A stretch of DNA of 37,990 bases from Corallochytrium limacisporum (taxonomy: Eukaryota; Opisthokonta), in contig PDIP01000032.1 in assembly GCA_002811645.1 (NCBI GenBank), positions 1 through 37,990 of the forward strand. Reading direction: 5' to 3'. The position numbers were made by a program, and so were the translations under genes. Each line of letters starts with the position of its first letter. Within the stretch, counting starts at the first letter, position 1. This document shows positions 28,833 to 37,187 of this stretch, piece by piece. The notes under the pieces are model-generated. The model was not told where the DNA came from and did no database searches. It saw nothing but the letters and a program-made list of their open reading frames with translations.

Positions 28833-30743
28833 ATGGGCAAGACACAGCACCGGGCGGAGCTGGACTCCAGTCTGGTCGACACCAGCGATGCTGGACAGTG
28901 GCAGAGTTTGAAACCGAAACCGCCTACAGAGCTACTGAAGCGGATCACGCAAGATCTCGGGTTTAGCGGGATGACCCCCATCCAGGCAGCAGCCATTCCC
29001 TTGCTGTTATCGCACAAGGACATTGCAGCACAAGCAGTAACTGGATCGGGGAAGACTTTAGCTTTTCTGGTGCCCTTAATTGTTATGGTTCAGAAAGCAA
29101 TGACAGCAGCAATCAGCGGTGGAAGCAAGGTGCAAAAGACTGCGGTCTTTGGCCTTGTGATCAGCCCAACCCGAGAGCTGGCCAAGCAGATCTACGACGT
29201 CTGCTGTCAGTTGCTGGGTCTGAACCCAAGTGATATAAAGTCTCGGCATCATGATAAGAAGACACCAACGGTCCAATTGTTTACCGGGGGTAAGGATTTC
29301 AAGGCCGCAGCCAAAGAATATTTCCAATACGGGGCTAATATTATGATTGCGACACCCGGCCGAGTGGAGCAGTTTGTAGACAACGTTCAAAATTTTGATG
29401 TCCGAAAGCTGGAAATTTTGGTTCTGGATGAGGCTGACCGATTGCTTGACCTCGGATTCGAAGCCTCCTTGAACACAGTACTCGAAAAATTGCCGAAGCA
29501 GAGACGTACAGGCCTCTTTAGCGCGACACAGACCGACGAGGTTGAGCAGTTGATACGCGCGGGACTGAGAAATCCGGTCAAGGTCACTGTCAAAATTCAG
29601 GGTAGCGCAGCAAAGGACGACAGCACAGGGGTGAACGACATTGTCGCGGAATCTAATGGTCAATCAGCAACACCAACGAATCTGGAAAACTACTACGTGT
29701 TGACCTCGGAGGAGAAGAAGCTGGCCTGCTTACTGGACATCTTGGAGCATCATAAGGAAGACAAAGTCCTAATCTTCTTCTGCACATGCGCGTCAGTGGA
29801 CTACTTCCTCAGGATTTTGCCAAAGTTGCTAAAGGTACGCGGTAAGGACAAGTACATTTACGGTATGCACAGCAAGATGGTCCAGAAGCGACGCAATCTT
29901 TCGTTCGATGCCTTCCGTGCTGCCACCGGTAAATGCATTTTGTTGTGCACCGATGTCGCTGCTCGTGGTATTGATATTGCAGACATTGGCTTAGTTGTGC
30001 AGTTTGACCCACCGCAGGATCCAGAATCATTCATTCATCGCAGTGGTCGCACTGCCCGGATAGGCCGCTCTGGTACGGCAATTGCCCTCATGCACAACCA
30101 CGAAGACACTTACGTAGATTTCATGAAGAACCGGAAGGTACCGCTAAGAGCCCTGCCGAAGAGCTACGGGTGTAGGCCGCGCGATATGTCTGAGGAATTG
30201 CGCGAGTTGGCCTTACAAGATCGGGATATCATGGACAAGGCAGTGCTGGCCTTTATTAGTTTCCTGCGCAGCTACAAAGAGCATCGCCTGTCCCTCATAT
30301 TCCGGATCAAAGATCTGAACGTGGGTAAGGCGGCGAACGCCTTCGGTCTACTGCGCTTGCCCAAGATGAAGGAGTTGCAAGGTCTGTCGACAAAGTCATT
30401 TGTGGGCGGACCGAAAGATCTTGACTTGGACAGTATTCCATACGCAAACGCAGAACGCGAGAAGAAGAGATTGGCAGAGAGAAACGCGGAAGCTAAGAAG
30501 AACCAGAAGAAGGAGCACCAGAAGAGCCGGAAACGAAAGGCCGAAGCGACCGCTTGGTCCAAAAAGAAAAGCAGGCGTCAGCAAGAGAAAGAGCGCCAGC
30601 AAATGGAGGTCGAGAGAGCTGCCTTTGAGGCCAAGGAAAGTGAAGATTTTGCCACTCTTGCCCGTGAGGCTGCCCTGGTGAAGAAGCTGAAAGCAGGGAA
30701 GATAACCCAGGCGGAGTTTGACAGACGTATGGGGGACTTGTGA
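28833..30743 (+). CDS. SPB4: SPB4/DDX55, DEAD-box RNA helicase for 60S assembly
   Basis: This 636-residue DEAD-box ATPase is the orthologue of yeast Spb4 and human DDX55, which remodel pre-rRNA in late nucleolar 60S precursors. The motifs in order are Q motif with Q51 (GFSGMTPIQ), Walker A GSGKT (71-75), PTRELAKQ, DEAD (199-202), SAT in LFSATQTDE, and HRSGRTARIGR (402-412). The Spb4-specific C-terminal block DIMDKAVLAFISFLRSYKEH followed by FGLLRLPKMKEL settles the subfamily. A Lys/Arg-rich coiled tail (about 530-600) is typical of nucleolar helicases, and the final KITQAEFDRRMGDL resembles DDX55 tails. The ATG is at 28833. The length is close to yeast (606) and human (600) proteins. Confidence 0.93.
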   Translation: MGKTQHRAELDSSLVDTSDAGQWQSLKPKPPTELLKRITQDLGFSGMTPIQAAAIPLLLSHKDIAAQAVTGSGKTLAFLVPLIVMVQKAMTAAISGGSKVQKTAVFGLVISPTRELAKQIYDVCCQLLGLNPSDIKSRHHDKKTPTVQLFTGGKDFKAAAKEYFQYGANIMIATPGRVEQFVDNVQNFDVRKLEILVLDEADRLLDLGFEASLNTVLEKLPKQRRTGLFSATQTDEVEQLIRAGLRNPVKVTVKIQGSAAKDDSTGVNDIVAESNGQSATPTNLENYYVLTSEEKKLACLLDILEHHKEDKVLIFFCTCASVDYFLRILPKLLKVRGKDKYIYGMHSKMVQKRRNLSFDAFRAATGKCILLCTDVAARGIDIADIGLVVQFDPPQDPESFIHRSGRTARIGRSGTAIALMHNHEDTYVDFMKNRKVPLRALPKSYGCRPRDMSEELRELALQDRDIMDKAVLAFISFLRSYKEHRLSLIFRIKDLNVGKAANAFGLLRLPKMKELQGLSTKSFVGGPKDLDLDSIPYANAEREKKRLAERNAEAKKNQKKEHQKSRKRKAEATAWSKKKSRRQQEKERQQMEVERAAFEAKESEDFATLAREAALVKKLKAGKITQAEFDRRMGDL

Positions 30744-31815
30744 ACGAGCAAGCAGTCAACGAAGACTGAGGGCGCACAATCGCGCCTACCAAACATCTTA
30801 GGATATAGGACAATACCTTCTCACGAGAGCGTCAAGCTGTCATCAAAACACTATCCGGCATGAGCAACACAGATTAAAATGCATCCCGCAACGTATCAGG
30901 TGCAAGAGTGCGGTCCCCGTTCTCAGTACATTTTATATGGGCCAATCCCAAATAAACAGTTTCCCGCCACCCCTATACATGCAGGTGCGGAACCATAGCC
31001 TGCAGGCTCTGATTGGCTGAGGACTGTACAGAAGTACTTAAATCAGCAAAAAAATACTTCCCAAGTCTCCCCGCCCCTCCTGGAGCAGTCGATGGACAAT
31101 GTAAAAGGACCGGTACATTAAGTACCGAAAGAGGACGGCCATAGTCGAAACCACCTCTCCCCGTGCGCTACTGCATCAAACCGGCGTCCCCCCAGCGTCA
31201 CTGCTGCTTGCTCCGCCGTGTCTGGTGCCAACCAATCTCCTCCGCATCCTCGTAAACATTCGGTGAGCGGCCGTAGCGCATCGCAAAAGCGGCATGAAAC
31301 CTGAGGTCCAAGCGATGCAAGAAGTCCCTCCATATGAGGAAAAGGGATGCGCACGAAAGTCCAGTGACGCTTGAGCCGGCTGGGCGTCCCTGGTGCTCCC
31401 GTGGCAGTGTGCAATATATCCCGCCGCTGCTATGTTCGTTAGCAACGGAGGGGCAGTGGGATGGGCGAGGTGGGGAGGGGGGGAAAGGGGGCAACGAGTG
31501 CGACGTTGGCACGTGCAAAGTGCACACAGTGTTTCGTAGGCTCTCAAGAGATTCCGTAGACACACCTGTAAATGAACAATTTAGCTGCCTAAATAAACTT
31601 TGTTTTTATACATATAATTTACAAAATACAGTCCATCTATGATATATCATTTGGTATTTAAATGATACCATGGAGAATACTTGGAAACAGCGACTTTGCA
31701 TCTTATGAAGACAAAGAAACCCTCCGTTGATTGGGACAATCAATATGTGTTAAAGAAAAAAGAAAAGCAAGCACAGTTAGATTTAGAGTAATCTGTTGAA
31801 TGACATAACAAAGCA
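30744..31815. promoter_or_regulatory. Spacer between SPB4 and the globin gene
   Basis: The 1.07 kb contain a CCAAT at 30942-30946 and an inverted CCAAT (ATTGG) at 31012-31016, the hairpin CGGTAC-ATTAA-GTACCG (31111-31127), and a TATTTAAAT string inside an inverted repeat (about 31648-31668), some 150 bp before the globin ATG. The minus strand of 31118-31563 is open in all three frames, but the best frame (31118-31414) opens with TTG. It could be a missed small or spliced gene. I do not call it. Confidence 0.5.
31648..31672. promoter_or_regulatory. TATA-like inverted repeat before the globin gene
   Basis: ATCATTT and AAATGAT flank GGTATTT, and GGTAT pairs with ATACC. The centre holds TATTTAAAT, a TATA-like string about 155 bp before the ATG. 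It may be the core promoter of the globin gene. Confidence 0.3.
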
Positions 31816-33825
31816 ATGGCACGGGACTCAGTTCTAAGGGGTTTCCCGCTGGTCAGAGGGGGCCCGGCAAAGGATTCCGGGCAAACTACTGAGGGTGCGG
31901 GCGGAACAGAAAAGAAGAGATCGAGATGGCCATCTCCGAGCAGGATCCTGCGTCTGTCTTCCGCAAGTACACCCTCACCCATGAAGACTGTTAAGGAAGA
32001 GAAAAAGGCAGACACTACTGAAGGGCCTAGGAAGCCTCGTTGGCCGTCTCCCAGACGGGTGATTGTAGCGAGCACTTCAAAATTGCGCAGTGGTAGCGAA
32101 TCACCAAAACCGAAGAGTACGGTGGGCTCACGGTCATATGGTAACATCCTTCACACGGCTACACTGAGCAAAAAGGATAAAATGCGCATCGTCAGCAGCG
32201 AATCTAGTCTCAAACCCAGGTCGAATATTGACGTGCAAGAGCGACTCACCCTCAAGCGTGAAGAAGTGAGCGTGACCAGCGTGCTCAGTGGTATGATAGA
32301 CGAAGGGTACTTGACCATGCCAGCTAGCACCCGTGTATCTAGCTCCGCCAAAGAAGGCGAAGCCAAGGCAGACGACAACAATGATCTGCAGGACCAGACC
32401 ATAGTTATGTCAGGTTTTGGTGACAGTGGCCAGTCATCAAAGTTTAGCAGCTTCCAGTCGTCAAAGTATGGAAGTGTGGCCCGCATGCTGCGCGACAGGT
32501 TCGGTAGCACCACAAACGGTGCAGTGGGTGACGTGAACAGTGAGAAAATGGACGCAATTTCGCAGATGATAAAGAGCGCCGACCTGAAGACACTGATTGT
32601 TGTTCACAACCGTAATGTTACTGTCATTAAGGAGAGTCTCCAGCGGGCACTGGCGAATGCGGAACGGATTCCCTCGTGGGCTCAAGGCCTCGAGAGCGAG
32701 AACCCCGAGGGTTCTGTCGGCAACAACGGCACAAGCTTTGCAGATGCACTGGACCTGGTGTATGAACATCTGTTTGAGCGGTGTCCAGAGTCTGTAATCC
32801 TGTTGCGGGACAACACAATGGCGCAGACGTCGACCTTTACTTCCACCATGAAGGCCTTAACGGAACCCATTGGTGATCTGGACGACTATATGGGCTACAT
32901 CCGCAAAGTTGCATACAAGCACGTGCAACTTGGCATGACCGCTCGCGCTGTGCAGGCTTTTGGTCAGTCTGTGCTACACATGATCCGCCATCGTTTGCAA
33001 AACGAATGGGACGTTAGCCTGGAGGCTGCCTGGAGCACCTCTGTGACTCTCTTCGTCGAAATGACGCGTTCCATGCATACCGTGCGTCGCAACCGCAGCC
33101 GACGCCTGGAGATGCCAGAATGGGTAGAGGATCGCTTTGCAGACTTTGGCGAAATCCTCGCAGAGTCGTGGCGTCCGATTGAAGCGGATATCCAAACCGG
33201 TGCCGCCCGCAACGCCGCACAGCAACTCATCGACCAACGCTGCCCCGGCATCACAGACTGGTTCTATCATTTTAATGCGGGTAATGTAGGCGATGTAATC
33301 ATTCAAATGGGCTCCATGACCGTGCAGGCCATGCAAAAGGTCGATCCACATTTCACAGGTCTGGTCAAGGCTGGGCAGCGCCTTATGGAGCGCGAGGTGC
33401 CACTGGTAATGATGCCGGCCCTGGGGGAGGCACTTCGGGACCTCGTCATTCTCTATAACGAAGTCGAATATGAGAATAATTATATGGCAGAAGCAGTGGA
33501 ATTAGGCTCTGCGACCACCCTCAGCGCGGACGTGCAGGACCAGATAAATGCGCTCGACAACGACTGGCAGGCATGTGTGAGTCTGCTGGAAAACGTTCTC
33601 GCGGAAGTGCAGGAGTTCTCAAGTGGACCTACCAGGACGGCTCGCTCGTCGTCTAACGGTGACGCAATGACAGTGTCGTTCGGCAACGGGTCTGGAAAAC
33701 TTCCCGTCCCGACTAGTTACGGCGTGACTTCCACACAGATTCTTCGCGACAACTCAGGAAATCGTCGACGTGCGAACAGTTCTGTGCCCGAAAGTCCGGA
33801 AAAGAATGTTTGCCGCCAAATGTAG
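31816..33825 (+). CDS. Tandem-globin protein with degenerate second domain
   Basis: I read this 669-residue protein as a disordered basic N-terminus (1-250) followed by two globin folds. Domain 1 (about 270-410) resembles bacterial-type single-domain or flavohaemoglobin globins: LVYEHLFERCPE (B helix, Tyr316 at B10), Gln337 at E7, and RKVAYKHVQLGMT with His369 as proximal F8. The G and H helices are AVQAFGQSVLHMIRHRL and LEAAWSTSVTLFVEMT. Q337 and H369 are 32 residues apart, as in Vitreoscilla haemoglobin. The usual CD1 Phe is Leu. Domain 2 (about 430-620) keeps the pattern (ILAESWRPIEADIQ, DWFYHF, LVKAGQRLMEREV, ALGEALRDLVIL, DWQACVSLLENVL) but has Leu523 where F8 His belongs, so it should not bind haem normally. 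No reductase domain follows. It may be a haem-based sensor or NO/O2 protein; its function is unknown. Confidence 0.7.
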   Translation: MARDSVLRGFPLVRGGPAKDSGQTTEGAGGTEKKRSRWPSPSRILRLSSASTPSPMKTVKEEKKADTTEGPRKPRWPSPRRVIVASTSKLRSGSESPKPKSTVGSRSYGNILHTATLSKKDKMRIVSSESSLKPRSNIDVQERLTLKREEVSVTSVLSGMIDEGYLTMPASTRVSSSAKEGEAKADDNNDLQDQTIVMSGFGDSGQSSKFSSFQSSKYGSVARMLRDRFGSTTNGAVGDVNSEKMDAISQMIKSADLKTLIVVHNRNVTVIKESLQRALANAERIPSWAQGLESENPEGSVGNNGTSFADALDLVYEHLFERCPESVILLRDNTMAQTSTFTSTMKALTEPIGDLDDYMGYIRKVAYKHVQLGMTARAVQAFGQSVLHMIRHRLQNEWDVSLEAAWSTSVTLFVEMTRSMHTVRRNRSRRLEMPEWVEDRFADFGEILAESWRPIEADIQTGAARNAAQQLIDQRCPGITDWFYHFNAGNVGDVIIQMGSMTVQAMQKVDPHFTGLVKAGQRLMEREVPLVMMPALGEALRDLVILYNEVEYENNYMAEAVELGSATTLSADVQDQINALDNDWQACVSLLENVLAEVQEFSSGPTRTARSSSNGDAMTVSFGNGSGKLPVPTSYGVTSTQILRDNSGNRRRANSSVPESPEKNVCRQM

Positions 33826-34268
33826 ATATCTCTCCTCAGCTTATATACTTAAACACATCAATCCATTGAACTACCTTAAACTGAATAGCTTGCAAGTGTT
33901 GTAAAGGAAGAAAGTCGAAACTCGGGCCAAAGTTGCACCCAATTTCCAACACCCTTCGAGCACGAAGAAATAGAGCGGAAATTAGGCCCCCAAAATTCCT
34001 GCGGTGCTCGCCCTCTCTTTGCGTGTTTGTTGGTCCGGGCGCAAGGGTCCAAGGACAAACTAGCCAGTTGTGCAGGTCCTTTGGACTCGCCTCTGACCAG
34101 TTCATGGTTTTCACAGCATGCTGGGCCATTCTGTGTGGATCACATTCAAATTGTGAATGGCAAGAAGAACGCGTAGCCATCGGACAGATGTCTTGGTCAA
34201 AAGTCAGGGCTCAGGGGGGTTACGCAACAATGTGTTAGGGAACTCACGTATTGAAATCTTATGGGACA
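33826..34268. other. Spacer between globin and GT14-like genes
   Basis: The 443 bp between two co-oriented genes should hold the globin 3' end and the next promoter. No clear TATA or poly(A) signal stands out. A 114-codon minus-strand frame has no family likeness. Confidence 0.45.
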
Positions 34269-35900
34269 ATGGGACGGATAACCATAACTGCAAACACCCT
34301 TTCCGGGCGTGGAATGGATATCATCACGTCAATTCTGACGGTCACAGCCTTGTACCTTCTGTTTACTATTTCATTTGAAGATGAGGCCGCTCATCCCACC
34401 TCAAGAGCCGTCGGTGTGAACGGCCGTTACTTTTGGGATCTGTTGAGAAGGGACGGTGATACACCACGCCTGGCGTACCATATCGAATGCGACGGAGATC
34501 ACATCAGCCATCTTGCTGAACTCATGCGTGATATTTACAGTAAGCAAAACTTCTACACTTGGCACTTTCCGGAGTCAGACAAAACGACAGCCAGTATGGA
34601 CAGAATCACCGAGCTTCAGAACACCATCAATCAGTATGCAGAAGACGCTGGCTTTGCGGGCAATATTGTAATCCTCTCACCTTCAGCCACGGGTAAGGGC
34701 AGCGTTACGGAAGTGCTAAACCAATTGCGTGGACTGCAGAACGCGGTGGTCCGCCCATCAAACCTGCGCTACGATGCTTTCGAAAACGTTGGTTTCGGCG
34801 AGCCTTTGACGGAAGCGGATGTCAAACGACGGCAGCAGTCGCCACGGGACTACGGCGCCCCACAGCAGACCCGTGCAAAACCAGTGGAGTGGGACTATTG
34901 GATGAATCTGTACTGCACTGACGTTCCACTGCTGAGACAGTCTAGACTACGGGGCATGCTGCGGAAGGTTACCTCAGGCACACGGACGGTACCGGCTGCC
35001 AGTGGCGGCTACATAGACGAGATGCCCATGACACGCGATCTGAACATAATTGACTACAATCTGGTGTCCGAGGAAACACTTTTGAAATGGCGCAAACCCT
35101 CAGTCGATCCGGCGCTGGCCGGCGTGCCGGACGCCAGGTTCGTCACAGCAAATCCAGATACAACACAATGCCAGGTATGGCCGGATCCGTCGTTCCCACT
35201 CTTCGAAGGCAGTCCCCAAGTCCTACTGAGCCGCAGCCTGGGCAGCTGGATCGTAGAGAGTATGGCTGTCCGACGCTTGTTGCAGAGCGTAGCTCATGTC
35301 TACGACAGCAAGCGGCTCTTCTGGGCCACGTTGGCAGCCAATGTTTTACCTGAAGAGATGGCCCACACCCAGGAGGCGCTGCAGGAGCATTTCCTTGACC
35401 GACTGGTGGCCAAGCACCGCTCTGCACTATTTGATTCTAATCCTTCTCTCAGTTCAGATGAAATTTACTCCCAGGCGGTGGCTCTTGCCACTCCTGAAGC
35501 GACCAAGCTTGCGGATGAAGAAATGGTCTCGGTTCGACCACTGCTCTTGCGTCTCGCTCATGGACCAGTGGCTCCAGGGCCGTTCCCCAGACCATCTACG
35601 GGCAGCTGGCTCAGTGGTCTCCTGAGACAGACCGCACATTGCCCGTACCTCTTCGCCGCGGATGTCACGGACCCGTTGCTCCGGAAAGAAGTGAAGGAGT
35701 CCGTTCTGAACCGCGAGTGGGATAGATATCAGGAATATGCCCGGTGGGTCTATGCATGGTACGACGACGTAATCACGTCGACACTACGTACACAGGTCAC
35801 CGGCCAGAAGGGCGATGGCACCGGTGTGGAAGAGCCGATGCGTGTCAATGGAGGCGGTGTGAACCTGTCGGGAAAGCCATTACCCAAATTCAAAGTGTGA
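34269..35900 (+). CDS. Type II membrane glycosyltransferase, GT14 (Core-2/I-branching) like
   Basis: This 543-residue protein has a single N-terminal hydrophobic segment (about 17-35) after a short positive tail, the layout of a Golgi type II enzyme. The lumenal part follows the Core-2/I-branching GT14 pattern. RLAYHIECDGDHISHLAELM...YSKQNFYTWHF (about 67-100) stands for the first sheet and the H-x-D region. WDYWMNLYCTDVPLL (208-222) matches W-x-Y-x-I-N-L-S-x-x-D-x-P-L. SLGSWIVESMAVRRLLQSV (about 322-340) and ANVLPEEMAHTQEAL (about 356-370) match the later G-S-x-W-x-x-L-S-R and S-P-E-E-x-x-x-x-T blocks. Several residues differ (HF instead of HxD; YCTD instead of SGSD), so donor and acceptor are uncertain. 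The ATG at 34269 is the first in frame. A 6-codon upstream ORF overlaps it. Confidence 0.6.
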   Translation: MGRITITANTLSGRGMDIITSILTVTALYLLFTISFEDEAAHPTSRAVGVNGRYFWDLLRRDGDTPRLAYHIECDGDHISHLAELMRDIYSKQNFYTWHFPESDKTTASMDRITELQNTINQYAEDAGFAGNIVILSPSATGKGSVTEVLNQLRGLQNAVVRPSNLRYDAFENVGFGEPLTEADVKRRQQSPRDYGAPQQTRAKPVEWDYWMNLYCTDVPLLRQSRLRGMLRKVTSGTRTVPAASGGYIDEMPMTRDLNIIDYNLVSEETLLKWRKPSVDPALAGVPDARFVTANPDTTQCQVWPDPSFPLFEGSPQVLLSRSLGSWIVESMAVRRLLQSVAHVYDSKRLFWATLAANVLPEEMAHTQEALQEHFLDRLVAKHRSALFDSNPSLSSDEIYSQAVALATPEATKLADEEMVSVRPLLLRLAHGPVAPGPFPRPSTGSWLSGLLRQTAHCPYLFAADVTDPLLRKEVKESVLNREWDRYQEYARWVYAWYDDVITSTLRTQVTGQKGDGTGVEEPMRVNGGGVNLSGKPLPKFKV

Positions 35901-36038
35901 CTTTAAGCATATCTTCACCCAAACAGACAACATGTACGGATATATTGTAGCTTCAATAGATGAAGCGTTGCTAGAAGTTTACGATGTTCACAATGTGGAT
36001 GATAAATTTGACGGTATACATGTATGCTGTAGAGCTTT
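35901..36038. other. Short convergent spacer, GT14-like/EFM7-like
   Basis: These 138 bp, the tightest gap in the window, hold two 3' ends. They are AT-rich with no clear signal. Confidence 0.5.
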
Positions 36039-37187
36039 TCAGTCCTTTTCAGGGAATCGTAACTCAACTACGCGCAAGACACCGAATCCATAGTCCCGCT
36101 CGTCCTCGTCGTCTTCTGATTCAACCCCGAGTACAGTCTGCAGTTTGAAAGCTGCAATCAGGCGAAGCTCCGCGCCATACTCGTCCCTCGCCTTGCGGAA
36201 GAAGTCCCGATGGGTATGATTGCGCATTCTGTTTGCGTAGCTCACGATGCCAACGCCCGTGGACCCGATTAAACGGCGGCAGGTTTGCAAGAGGATGTCG
36301 TGGTGCCTGGGCTCCCAGAAACAGTCGGCCATGAGGCAGACATCGAATTTGATCGGGCCACGACGTACCCGCGCGGTCTGCTGCGCTTGGTGGTGATCCT
36401 TGAATTCTGCAGATGATCGCACCGCAGTTAGTACAGTTAATGCGTGGAATGCATCTGATGGTTGGCTCCAGTCCAACCCTGTGACGACATTGATCGATGA
36501 TGACGACGATTGTTCTTCCTTCTTTACCCCTCCATTCTGTTGGCCCCCAACCTGTTGCTGAGGCTTGTGGTAGCTGTTATCGTGTGCGTAGAGTCCATTG
36601 CGGATGAAATTCTGCCGAAGATTATCCTGGATCAACTTGTCAGGATAATCTGTGGTGACCACTACAGCAGCTCCGCTGTGGGCAGCGGCCAGCGACGGGA
36701 GGCCGGCGCCGGCGCCGAGTTCGACCACCGACCGATTTCTCAGATCCAGGGGGCTTTCGTAACCAGTACCAACCTTCGACTCTGTGCCCAACACTTGCTC
36801 CGCTAGGGCAACCGCACCGGTCCAGACGTATTCCGCAAACAACCGACGCTGTCCGTCGCCCGGAGTATTGGAGAGATCGAAGGCGACGTCCTTCTTTGCC
36901 GCAGATTGGAAGCGAACACTGCCTCCAGCATCCCCAAAGGCAAAGGTTGGCTCTCCAAAGACAGCACTAACGCCTACAAAGTTTGATCCGTCAGTTTCAC
37001 CCGCTTCATTCGCGACCTTGGACTCGTCAGTTCCGCTCACTTTAACCTCTTCCACTAAATCGTCCGCCCGGAACGGCTCCAAGTGGTCATTGCTGAATAG
37101 GGCATTGAACTCTTGGTCAAGAGGTGCTGCTCCCATTTTGGCGTACTCTTCTTTCTTCTTATCGGTTCCTGCACTTGTTCCGATCAT
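36039..37187 (-). CDS. EFM7: EFM7-like (methyltransferase family 16) protein methyltransferase
   Basis: This 382-residue seven-beta-strand methyltransferase is of the METTL/family-16 group. The SAM-binding motif I is SVVELGAGAGLPSL (about 153-166). TTDYPD (178-183) follows, and the TDYPD string is characteristic of Efm7/Nnt1, which methylates the N-terminus and Lys3 of eEF1A in yeast. FDVCLMADCFWEPRHHDILLQ is the motif-III/IV equivalent and resembles the Efm7 consensus. The preceding EYVWTGAVALAEQVL matches the conserved W-x-x-x-x-x-L region. It is longer than yeast Efm7 (261) because of a 110-residue acidic, probably disordered N-terminus and a Gln/Ser insert (about 205-225). The ATG is at 37185-37187. 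The methyltransferase fold is sure; the eEF1A substrate is inferred. Confidence 0.72.
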   Translation of the reverse strand: MIGTSAGTDKKKEEYAKMGAAPLDQEFNALFSNDHLEPFRADDLVEEVKVSGTDESKVANEAGETDGSNFVGVSAVFGEPTFAFGDAGGSVRFQSAAKKDVAFDLSNTPGDGQRRLFAEYVWTGAVALAEQVLGTESKVGTGYESPLDLRNRSVVELGAGAGLPSLAAAHSGAAVVVTTDYPDKLIQDNLRQNFIRNGLYAHDNSYHKPQQQVGGQQNGGVKKEEQSSSSSINVVTGLDWSQPSDAFHALTVLTAVRSSAEFKDHHQAQQTARVRRGPIKFDVCLMADCFWEPRHHDILLQTCRRLIGSTGVGIVSYANRMRNHTHRDFFRKARDEYGAELRLIAAFKLQTVLGVESEDDEDERDYGFGVLRVVELRFPEKD

